Part shown: piece after piece, positions 17,598 through 23,308 of the stretch
How positions within the stretch are numbered: position 1 is the stretch's first letter
Layout of the letters: each line of letters starts with the position of its first letter
Assembly: GCA_964520325.1 (NCBI GenBank)
Contig: CAZFOB010000023.1
Location: forward strand, 1-50,753
DNA length: 50,753 nt
Reading direction: 5' to 3'
Source of the DNA: CAZFOB01 sp964520325
GTDB lineage: Bacteria; Actinomycetota; JAICYB01
The notes under the pieces: model-generated
What the model saw: the letters and a program-made list of their open reading frames with translations, nothing else
The model's database searches: none
Told to the model about the DNA's origin: nothing
Position numbers and translations under genes: made by a program

Positions 17598-17643
17598 CTC
17601 CCTGAGCAGGTCAAACTCTGTTTGTCACTACCACCCACTAACG

Positions 17644-17688
17644 TTTGGATGCATCTGGATGCGGAATGCATCCAGCTGTGCATCCAAA
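17644..17688 (+). other. Long two-part inverted repeat after tRNA-Asn
   Basis: The outer arms TTTGGATGCA (17644-17653) and TGCATCCAAA (17679-17688) are perfect complements. The inner arms CTGGATGC (17655-17662) and GCATCCAG (17668-17675) are also perfect. Together they form a nearly continuous 18-bp hairpin with a 5-nt loop. It has no T-run, so it is not a classic terminator. The repeated GGATGC/GCATCC motifs could instead be binding sites for a recombinase or regulator. It sits immediately before a small ORF. Confidence 0.75.
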
Positions 17689-17702
17689 ACGGGAGGTAGT
17701 GA

Positions 17703-17855
17703 ATGGGGATCCAGTACCGCGGCTACGTGATCGCATCTCACGGGCGACGTTTCCGCATCCAGTTGCGACCGCGCCCGATCGTTAGGGACACGATCGGGGC
17801 CGCAAAGGAGACGCTAGAGGACGCCGCTTACCGCCGCAGGAGTAGGACGAGGTGA
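17703..17855 (+). CDS. Small hypothetical protein (50 aa)
   Basis: A 50-codon ORF starting MGIQYRGYVIASHGRR and ending RRRSRTR. A good ribosome binding site, GGGAGG at 17691-17696, sits 6 nt before the ATG. The product is basic, with a beta-rich N-terminus and one predicted helix (IGAAKETLEDAAYRR). No family is recognised. The size and the position after tRNA-Asn and a long inverted repeat would suit a leftover of an integrated element, such as an excisionase-sized protein or a truncated gene. That is inference only. Confidence 0.45.
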   Translation: MGIQYRGYVIASHGRRFRIQLRPRPIVRDTIGAAKETLEDAAYRRRSRTR

Positions 17856-17934
17856 TCGCGGAGCTCGTCCAGCCGGTCGAAGCGTGCGCTCCTGGCGCGG
17901 CGACGTCGAGTAGGTCCCGGACGAGCCGCTGTCT

Positions 17935-18348
17935 GTGGTCACCATCCCGGTGCTCGCGCTCCGGGCCGGCGCCGCGCTGGTGCGCGGGGACGAACCTGCG
18001 CGACCGCGCGAGTTGCTGCAGGAGGCGATCGCGATCTATGAAGGTGTTGGTGCGCTCCGCGATGCCCGGCGCGCCTCAGAAGCGCTTGGCGGCGGCGACG
18101 CCGGCGGACGTAAGGTCGCCAAGCGTCGCCCCGTCTCCGGATGGGGGAGTCTGAGCTCGACCGAGCTCCGCGTGGTCGCTCAGGTCGCGGAGGGCCTTGC
18201 CAATGCGGCGATAGCCGAGAAGCTGGTCGTGTCTCGCCGCACCGTCGAGACCCACGTGTCTCACCTCTTCAGGAAGCTCGGCGTGACGTCCCGCGTCGAG
18301 CTGGCCCTGCTCGCTTCCCGAGAGCTCACCGCAGCAGAAGTTCAGTAG
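17935..18348 (+). pseudogene. LuxR-regulator C-terminal fragment (copy A)
   Basis: 137 codons matching the last part of the full regulator at 24185-26959. They cover the end of its TPR-like region (IYEGVGALRDARRASEALGG versus its IYQGLGALRDLRRVSEALGG) and the whole LuxR helix-turn-helix (STELRVVAQVAEGLANAAIAEKL onward) to the identical ending AAEVQ. The ATPase domain is missing, and the sequence before 17935 shows no similarity. GTG 17935 has no ribosome binding site. This is most likely a truncated remnant. Because the DNA-binding domain is intact, a small solo HTH protein is possible. Confidence 0.75.
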
Positions 18349-18414
18349 CTGCACTGACGACTTTCCGTCCGTCCCGCACCACACTCCGGGTGCAAGAGGG
18401 GGATGGCCCTCCTC
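18331..18414 (+). repeat. Conserved LuxR-tail/leader block, copy A
   Basis: The block begins in the last codons of fragment A (GCAGCAGAAGTTCAGTAG) and runs through CACTGACGACTTTCCGTCC and CGCACCACACTCCGGGTGC to AGAGGGGGATGGCCCTCCTC. It is about 85-90% identical to copies B (20358-20440) and C (23197-23278). Inside it a small hairpin, GCACC/GGTGC, can form. It ends about 38 nt before the start of the beta-propeller gene, so it is probably the promoter and leader region of that gene. Confidence 0.88.
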
Positions 18415-18451
18415 AACCGATACAGGTGCGGACAGCGACGTGGGAGGAATG

Positions 18452-19720
18452 ATGAATCGGAAGCTGCGAGGGATCCTCACCATACTGGCTCTCTTCATGG
18501 CGGCCTTCGGCGCAGGCAATGGAGTGCGCGCAGCTCAGACCGCGGCGGGCATCACGGGCACGACGCGACAAGTCACCACGAACGCCGCGCCTCAGCTCGA
18601 CCCCACCATCTCCGGCGACCTCGTCGTCTACACCGACCAGCGCAACGGCGGAGTAAACGACGACATCTACTTCACCGACCTCGCGACGGGCGTGGAGACC
18701 CAGGTGACGACCGCGGACACGCCGCAGCGCCTGCACGACGTCAGCGGCGGCCGCATCGTCTACTCCGATCTGTCGCCGCCGGTCGCCCGCGTGTTCGTCT
18801 ACGACGTGGCGAGCGCAAGCCACACCCTCATCGCCGCGACCAGCGATAGTAACCCGCGGATCGACGGCGACATCGTCGCCTTCGAGCGCGGGTACCCCGG
18901 TGCCGACATCATCGCGTTCGATCTGGCGACCAACACCGAGATCGTCGTCGCGAATACCGACGCGGTGGAGACGAACCCGTCGGTGAGCGGCACCCGCGTC
19001 GCCTACGAGCGTCACGCGACCGCCACGTCGCCCGGCGACATCGTGGTCTACGACCTCGCGACGAACACAGAGACCGTCATCGCCGGGACCGCGGCCGACG
19101 AGCCCCGGCCGGACATCGACGGCGATATCGTGGTCTGGAACTTGGTCTCGCCGAGCGGCGACCTGGACGTCGCGATCCACAACCTGTCGACTGGCTCAAC
19201 GCAGGTGCTTGCGCGGCCCGGCGACCAGCAGTGGACCCATGTGTCCGGCCGCGTCGTCGCCTTCGACGACAACAGCGCCGGCAACCGGGACGTGATGCTC
19301 TACGACATCGATGGCGGCGCTACGATCGCCGTGGCGACCAATCCAGGAATCGACTTTCTGAACGACATCGACGGCAACCGTGTCGTCTACGCGAGCAACG
19401 TCTTGGGGAATTTCGACATCTGGCTGTACGAGTTCACCGTACCCGCCGCCGATTCCATCGCACCGACGATCACGGTCACCACGCCGCCCGACGGCGCTGT
19501 GTACACGCTGAACCAGACGGTCGCTGCCGACTACGCGTGTGAGGACGAAGCGGGCGGATCGGGTCTCGCGTCGTGTGTCGGGACGGTGGCCGGCGGCAGC
19601 CCCATCGACACGACTTCGGTCGGTACCAAGTCGTTCGCCGTCGATACGACGGACAACGCCGGCAACACGGCCTCAGCCACGAACAGCTACCGCGTGATCT
19701 ACGATTTCGCGGGCGCCTGA
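18452..19720 (+). CDS. Secreted TolB-like beta-propeller protein, cut before PxKF domain
   Basis: Secreted protein with a signal peptide (MNRKLRGILTILALFMAAFGAG, cleavage near VRAAQ). Six or seven beta-propeller blades follow, each with an ISGDLVVYTD- or DGDIVVWN-like strand and an xIxxxDLATxxE strand (residues about 45-325). An Ig-like module covers residues about 330-415. The frame then meets TGA at 19718-19720, right where a PxKF domain begins in the same frame. ATG 18452 suits the GGGAGG site better than ATG 18449 or GTG 18440. Likely an extracellular adhesin-like protein. Whether it ends here or is a nonsense allele of a 538-residue protein is unresolved. Confidence 0.82.
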   Translation: MNRKLRGILTILALFMAAFGAGNGVRAAQTAAGITGTTRQVTTNAAPQLDPTISGDLVVYTDQRNGGVNDDIYFTDLATGVETQVTTADTPQRLHDVSGGRIVYSDLSPPVARVFVYDVASASHTLIAATSDSNPRIDGDIVAFERGYPGADIIAFDLATNTEIVVANTDAVETNPSVSGTRVAYERHATATSPGDIVVYDLATNTETVIAGTAADEPRPDIDGDIVVWNLVSPSGDLDVAIHNLSTGSTQVLARPGDQQWTHVSGRVVAFDDNSAGNRDVMLYDIDGGATIAVATNPGIDFLNDIDGNRVVYASNVLGNFDIWLYEFTVPAADSIAPTITVTTPPDGAVYTLNQTVAADYACEDEAGGSGLASCVGTVAGGSPIDTTSVGTKSFAVDTTDNAGNTASATNSYRVIYDFAGA

Positions 19721-20065
19721 GGCTTCCAGTCGCCGATCAACAACCCGCCAACGGTGAATACGGCCAAAGCGGGCAGCACCATCCCGGTCAAGTTCCAGTT
19801 GCCGGACGGCCAGGACGGGTTCCTGTCCGACCTGAGCGCTGTTGCGTCGCTCCAGGCCCAGCAGGTCTCGTGCGGAGACTTCACATACTCTCCGAGCGAC
19901 CCGGTGGAGGAAGTCGCCACTCCCGGTAGCAGCGGCCTGAGCTGGGACAACGGCCAGTACCAGTACAACTGGAATACCGCCAAGACGCAGAAGGGCAAGT
20001 GCTACGTCTTCATCCTGACCCTCAACGACGACAGCGTGTACTACGCCAATTTCTCACTGCGGTAG
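19721..20065 (+). pseudogene. PxKF domain, in-frame continuation after TGA
   Basis: Codons directly after the TGA read GFQSPINNPPTVNTAKAG, then IPVKFQL (the PxKF signature), a Cys pair and a C-terminal NDDSVYYANFSLR, ending TAG. This is the usual order of a PxKF domain following a YxVxYDFxGF linker. The upstream frame ends in precisely such a linker (YRVIYDFAGA). Reading frames are identical, so one codon separates the two parts. The GTG at 19754 is internal to the domain and lacks a ribosome binding site, so separate translation is unlikely. Confidence 0.8.
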
Positions 20066-20088
20066 TCAGCCAGGAAGCCGGCAAGTGA

Positions 20089-20111
20089 GGCCGGTCGCTA
20101 ACAGCGAGGCC
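20089..20111 (+). terminator. Possible terminator hairpin after PxKF gene
   Basis: GGCC-GG-TCGCT-AAC-AGCGA-GGCC forms a bulged 9-bp stem 23 nt after the stop. No T-run follows. In high-GC actinobacteria such tail-less hairpins may still terminate. Confidence 0.35.
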
Positions 20112-20225
20112 GCCGGCGTCATGCGTTTTCGGGACGGTTATTCGTTACCCCTTACTCCCTCGGCGCTGAATCGTTTCACGCAGGTCGGTGGCCCGCCTCC
20201 CGGCTCTGATCGTTCTTGACTGGGA

Positions 20226-20375
20226 ATGGAGGGCATCGTCAGCTTCATCTGCGAGCATCGGCTCATGGCCGAGCCGGTGCTCCGCCCGAAGGAGTGGCGC
20301 CACAGAAAGCTCTTGAGCGAACACGGTTTCGACAAGCTCAGAGGGATCGACTGCACAGCAGCAAAAGTTCAGTAG
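20226..20375 (+). pseudogene. Short chimeric ORF ending in LuxR tail (copy B)
   Basis: A 49-codon frame starting MEGIVSFICEHRLMAEP and ending CTAAKVQ. The last seven codons match the LuxR ending (TAAEVQ), and the homologous block starts at 20358. The first 40 codons (LRPKEWRHRKLLSEHGFDKL) match nothing I recognise. It looks like a recombination junction in which foreign sequence was joined to the very end of a LuxR gene. No ribosome binding site is evident. Together with 20112-20225, in which I see no feature, it fills the 407-bp gap between the PxKF and collagen-like genes. Confidence 0.5.
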
Positions 20376-20440
20376 ATGCACTGACGACTTTCCGCCCGTC
20401 GCGCACCACACTCCGGGTGGAGAGGGGGATGGACCTCCTC
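20358..20440 (+). repeat. Conserved LuxR-tail/leader block, copy B
   Basis: It matches copy A from GCAGCAAAAGTTCAGTAG through GCACTGACGACTTTCCGCC and CGCACCACACTCCGGGTGG to AGAGGGGGATGGACCTCCTC. The CACC/GGTG hairpin is kept. It ends 32 nt before the collagen-like gene. A frame opened by the ATG in GGGGGATGG runs to a TGA that overlaps the collagen start (ATGA), but the ATG has no spaced ribosome binding site. Confidence 0.88.
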
Positions 20441-20472
20441 GACGGAGCAAGAGGAAAGGGACGGTGGTGGGG

Positions 20473-21147
20473 ATGAGATCGAAGCGTCTAGTGGTTGTCG
20501 TCAACGCGGTCGTGCTGTCGCTGATCGGCGGAGCGGTGGCTTTTGGTTCGATCCCGGCCAGCGACGGAACGATCAGCGGTTGCTACCAGAAGTCGTCCAG
20601 ATTGCTCCGCGTGATCGACGCGGCGGTGGAGACATGCGGGCAGAACGAACAAGCGATCTCCTGGGCACAGACAGGCCCGGCGGGTCCGCAAGGCCTGGCC
20701 GGACCTCAAGGAGCGACCGGAGCGACCGGGCTGCAGGGGCCCGAGGGATCGATCGGGCCTGAAGGATCAGCCGGAGCAACCGGACTGCAGGGTTCGACCG
20801 GAGCCACGGGCACACCGGGCGCTGTTGGAGCAACGGGAGCGACCGGTCCTCAGGGAGACCAAGGCTCACCGGGCGTGGTGTCCTTCTACTCGGAGTATGC
20901 CCCCAGGGTCGAAATCGCGCCCGGCAATGTCGGAGGCCACACCGCTCGGTGCTTGTTTGGAGATGAGGTTGTCGGGGGCGGTTACCGCGTCAGTGATACG
21001 TCTCTTGTCGTGATCACTTCTAGTGCAATCAACGGTAATGGTGCAGGCAGCGGCGGCAACGACGGCTGGACCGTATCTGCGGTGAATCGAGGTGACGCAC
21101 CAGACCCCCACATCCTTGTCGAGGTCAGGTGTGCGGACCTCGGCTAG
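20473..21147 (+). CDS. Secreted collagen-like (Gly-X-Y) protein
   Basis: 224 residues with a signal peptide (RSKRLVVVVNAVVLSLIGG). An N-terminal head with two Cys (TISGCYQK, ETCGQNEQ) is a type that recurs before actinobacterial collagen-like stretches. An uninterrupted Gly-X-Y region follows from G68 to G134 (22 triplets rich in GAT, GPQ and GLQ). The C-terminal globular domain of about 90 residues has Cys at 160 and 220. A triple helix is expected. After the signal peptide there is only one lysine, K40. ATG 20473 is preferred; GTG 20464 is an alternative. It shares its leader block with the propeller and lysyl-oxidase genes. Confidence 0.85.
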   Translation: MRSKRLVVVVNAVVLSLIGGAVAFGSIPASDGTISGCYQKSSRLLRVIDAAVETCGQNEQAISWAQTGPAGPQGLAGPQGATGATGLQGPEGSIGPEGSAGATGLQGSTGATGTPGAVGATGATGPQGDQGSPGVVSFYSEYAPRVEIAPGNVGGHTARCLFGDEVVGGGYRVSDTSLVVITSSAINGNGAGSGGNDGWTVSAVNRGDAPDPHILVEVRCADLG

Positions 21148-21205
21148 ACCGAAACTCCACCGCATGAGCCCCGGGCGGGGCCTGCGAGCACCCTTCCGCA
21201 GATGT

Positions 21206-21237
21206 GGACGGCGTCGGCTTCCGAGCCGACGCCGTCC
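21206..21237 (+). terminator. Strong hairpin, likely terminator
   Basis: A perfect 14-bp stem, GGACGGCGTCGGCT with AGCCGACGCCGTCC, closes on a TCCG tetraloop, 59 nt after the collagen-like stop. It lies between this gene and the convergent winged-helix gene, so it could serve both. No T-run follows on either side. Confidence 0.7.
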
Positions 21238-21285
21238 CCGGTGGAACGCCCGGCCGGGCAGTCGACCGGACGGGGTGAAACTCCC

Positions 21286-22251
21286 CTACTGGGCTTGTGG
21301 CAGCCGTTGTACGTCGACGCCGGCGCTATGCTCCGCGGGCCACCGGCCGATCGACCAGGCGCCGAGATGGTCCATGCCGAACCGGCGCATGTTGGGCCAG
21401 AGATCTGTCCCCTGGACGCTGCCGGCCGGAGGCTTGACGCCGAGCTCGTCGAGGTCGTCTTCGATGCATCTCAGGGTTCTGCGGACGTGGACCGGGAGTG
21501 TTTTCTGCGGCAAGTCCCCCGCTCGTTCTTCGAGGGCCACCAGCTCACGCGCGACGTTTAGCAGCGCCGTCCAGTTCGGGCGGACGTCGGGCAGCTCACC
21601 GACAAAGGTCCGCAGCTCGCAGGAGCGGGAGAGGGAGTAATAGAAGCGGTTGCCTCTCGCACGAACAGAGAGCACGCCGGCCCGTTCGAGGGTGTCGCAC
21701 TCATCGGCGACGTTTCGCTTGGTGTAGCCGGTGGAACCTGCGAGCCGGGCCACGCTCATGGACGCGTCGCGCTCGGACAGGAAGCAGCGGAGAACCTCGG
21801 TGCGGGCTCCGACACCGAACATCGCCCGCAGACGCACCCAGGTCAAGGAAGGCCGGTCCAGGGGCGGGAGTATCGACCGGCCGGTGACGGTGTAGCGACG
21901 CGGCCGGGTTGCCGCGGGCCAGCTGATGCCGGCATGCGCACCGACGGTGGCGGCGAATTCGCCGAACACCTCTCGCACGTCGTCGGGCTGGTTGCGCTCG
22001 AGGTTCTTGAGCCGCGCCCTCGACACGTAGCGCCAGTTCCGTACGCACCAGTCCGTGGCTTCGTCCCGAAGTCGCGGATCCGCATCGCCGAGCCACGCCG
22101 TGAACAGGATGAGCGGCTCAGGATCGATCGCCCAGTTGCCGTGCGTAGACGTCCAGCCAGAGACGCCAAGTTCTGTCCAGGCGCCTGAGGCGAGCGCGAG
22201 CGACTGCGCGGCGAACGTAGCCGCCGGCCGACGCCGCCTAGAGGTCGGCAT
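21286..22251 (-). CDS. Winged-helix protein paired with nucleotidyltransferase
   Basis: 321 residues. The middle (about 150-215) looks like a winged helix (MSVARLAGSTGYTKRNVADECDTLERAGVLS then NRFYYSL), similar to ArsR/MarR-type regulators. The flanking parts are unrecognised. The N-terminus is basic (PTSRRRRPAATF). Its start overlaps the end of the nucleotidyltransferase gene by 14 nt, so the two form one unit. Two-gene units of a DNA-binding protein and an AbiEii/DUF6036-like nucleotidyltransferase occur as toxin-antitoxin or abortive-infection modules. Here that is a hypothesis. It may bind the palindromes at 22834-22872. Confidence 0.65.
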   Translation of the reverse strand: MPTSRRRRPAATFAAQSLALASGAWTELGVSGWTSTHGNWAIDPEPLILFTAWLGDADPRLRDEATDWCVRNWRYVSRARLKNLERNQPDDVREVFGEFAATVGAHAGISWPAATRPRRYTVTGRSILPPLDRPSLTWVRLRAMFGVGARTEVLRCFLSERDASMSVARLAGSTGYTKRNVADECDTLERAGVLSVRARGNRFYYSLSRSCELRTFVGELPDVRPNWTALLNVARELVALEERAGDLPQKTLPVHVRRTLRCIEDDLDELGVKPPAGSVQGTDLWPNMRRFGMDHLGAWSIGRWPAEHSAGVDVQRLPQAQ

Positions 22252-22816
22252 CGGACACCTCCACCCCGAGCAGACCGAGGATGCGACGCAGCTCGCCCTC
22301 GAACCCGGGCGACGGGTCGTGGGTCCGAGTCCACCGAGCGGCCTCGAGCAATTGCGCTGGCGTCGGTGTGAGGGCGCGGAGGTCGGTGAAGTGTTTGCTG
22401 CGTTGGCCCTGATCGACGGCAGCGTAGAGCTTGAAACAGACCAAGTCCTCTCGGGCGGGAAGGTGCACCTCGAGTGCTCCGTAGGTCTTGACCGTCACTC
22501 GGTCCTCGAGCCCAGGCGGAAGTCCGAAGTCGATCAGGTCTGCCGGTCCGGAGTTGAACCATCCCTCGCCGAGCCCGAGCGCGTCGCCTACCTCACGCAC
22601 CGCCAGGACGAAGAATCCTGGAAGCGGATCGGCCTTGGTGTACCCCGCGGGCGATGAGAAGCCGACCACATCGACGTCGGCGGTCGGACGCTCGACCACG
22701 CCGAGCAGGAGCAGGCTTCCGCCGCCCACCACCAGCACCCCGATGCGCTCGCCGCGCTCGTCCAGCAGCGCGCCGAGCGCTGCCAGCGCCTCTTCGAGCC
22801 GCTCACGCTCCATCAT
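22238..22816 (-). CDS. DUF6036/AbiEii-like nucleotidyltransferase
   Basis: 192 residues with a minimal nucleotidyltransferase core. The GGGS turn is at residues 31-34, followed by RPTADVDVVGF with candidate metal-binding D47 and D49. A later segment, LVCFKLYAAVDQGQRSKHFTDLRAL, is typical of DUF6036-type proteins. ATG 22816 (or the adjacent ATG 22813) follows a TATACT box by 7 nt with no Shine-Dalgarno, suggesting a leaderless mRNA. It is co-transcribed with the overlapping winged-helix gene. Function is inferred from the fold only. It could be a toxin, a tRNA-modifying enzyme or a housekeeping protein. Confidence 0.65.
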   Translation of the reverse strand: MMERERLEEALAALGALLDERGERIGVLVVGGGSLLLLGVVERPTADVDVVGFSSPAGYTKADPLPGFFVLAVREVGDALGLGEGWFNSGPADLIDFGLPPGLEDRVTVKTYGALEVHLPAREDLVCFKLYAAVDQGQRSKHFTDLRALTPTPAQLLEAARWTRTHDPSPGFEGELRRILGLLGVEVSDADL

Positions 22817-22823
22817 AAACGTA

Positions 22824-22829
22824 AGTATA
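22824..22829 (-). promoter_or_regulatory. -10 element of leaderless nucleotidyltransferase operon
   Basis: TATACT on the minus strand lies 7 nt before the ATG at 22816, so transcription should begin at or very near the start codon. The -35 region (22847-22852, TTATAT) is weak, which fits a promoter controlled by a DNA-binding protein. Confidence 0.5.
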
Positions 22830-22833
22830 ACCC

Positions 22834-22872
22834 TCTCGATACGAGAATATAATATGCTCGAATATCGAGCAT
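22834..22872. promoter_or_regulatory. Twin palindromic operators
   Basis: TCTCG-ATA-CGAGA (22834-22846) and ATGCTCGA-ATA-TCGAGCAT (22854-22872) are both perfect palindromes with the same ATA spacer and a shared CTCG/CGAG core. The first lies in the -10/-35 spacer and the second overlaps or precedes the -35. They are good candidate binding sites for the winged-helix protein of the operon. Confidence 0.6.
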
Positions 22873-23062
22873 GAGAGCCTTCGATCCGATCCCCCGAACG
22901 GCCAGCTTCGAGCAGATCACCTCGGCCAAGGTCGGCTGCGGGAACTTGGTGTCGGAAGGCTCCGACAGCCTCGAGAGCTACTCGGGCTCCTCTGGTCTGC
23001 AGCACATCGGCGACGGCTACTGGCAGGTCAACTGGATAACGTCCAAGTCGTGGCGTCGACGA
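22871..23062 (+). pseudogene. PxKF-domain C-terminal remnant
   Basis: The frame reads FEQITSAKVGCGNL, then GSSGLQHIGDGYWQVNWITSKSW. This aligns with the end of the PxKF domain at 19721-20065 (LQAQQVSCGDF, GSSGLSWDNGQYQYNWNTAK). The N-terminal part of the domain, the rest of its parent gene and the final strand (CYVFILTL...) are missing. The frame runs out of similarity near 23060, where LuxR-derived sequence begins. The ATG at 22871 lies within a palindrome and has no ribosome binding site, so this is a broken gene piece rather than a small gene. Confidence 0.65.
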
Positions 23063-23082
23063 CCCCAGGGACCGTGGCGTTC

Positions 23083-23213
23083 GCCGAGACGCTCGTCGTG
23101 TCTCGACGCACCGTCGAGACCCAAGTGTCCCACCTTTTCAGGAAGCTCGGCGTGACGTCCCGCGTCGAGCCCTGCTCGCTTCCCGAGAGCTCACCGGAGC
23201 AGAAGTTCAGTAG
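23083..23213 (+). pseudogene. LuxR-regulator C-terminal fragment (copy C), frameshifted
   Basis: Similarity to copy A begins at GCCGAGACGCTCGTCGTG and covers the recognition half of the helix-turn-helix (LVVSRRTVETQVSHLFRKLGVTSRVE). A 4-nt deletion relative to copy A (around 23170, CGAGCCCTG for CGAGCTGGCCCTG) then shifts the frame. The nucleotide match continues to GCAGAAGTTCAGTAG. It is clearly decayed, joined on its left to the PxKF remnant and on its right to leader block C. Confidence 0.8.
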
Positions 23214-23278
23214 CTGCACGGACGACGTTCCGTCCGTCCCGTACCATCCTTCGGTGCAAGAGGGGGATGGGTCTCCTC
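23197..23278 (+). repeat. Conserved LuxR-tail/leader block, copy C
   Basis: It runs GAGCAGAAGTTCAGTAG, CTGCACGGACGACGTTCCG, TCCGTCCCGTACCATCC, CGGTGCAAGAGGGGGATGG, GTCTCCTC. This is the most diverged of the three copies. The small stem survives as GTACC/GGTGC with a G-U pair. It ends 30 nt before the lysyl-oxidase ATG. Confidence 0.85.
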
Positions 23279-23308
23279 GATCGAAAATGAGAGAGAGGAG
23301 ACTTCGAA

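Noticed and set aside
18331..18414. Leader block as a known riboswitch (for example c-di-GMP)
   Set aside because: Only one short stem is conserved, and no match to riboswitch core sequences could be seen.
18403..18414. Conserved upstream ORF beginning at the ATG in GGGGGATGG
   Set aside because: The three copies give peptides of very different length and the ATG directly abuts the G-run, leaving no spacing for a ribosome binding site.
19718..19760. TGA as a selenocysteine codon
   Set aside because: No convincing hairpin follows within the required distance, and the position is a domain linker, not a redox site.
19754..20065. Separate small secreted protein starting at GTG 19754
   Set aside because: It is the interior of a PxKF domain in frame with the upstream gene, without a ribosome binding site or signal peptide.
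20473..21147. Firm claim that the lysyl oxidase crosslinks this collagen-like protein
   Set aside because: The mature collagen-like protein has a single lysine outside the triple-helical stretch, so the link remains a hypothesis.
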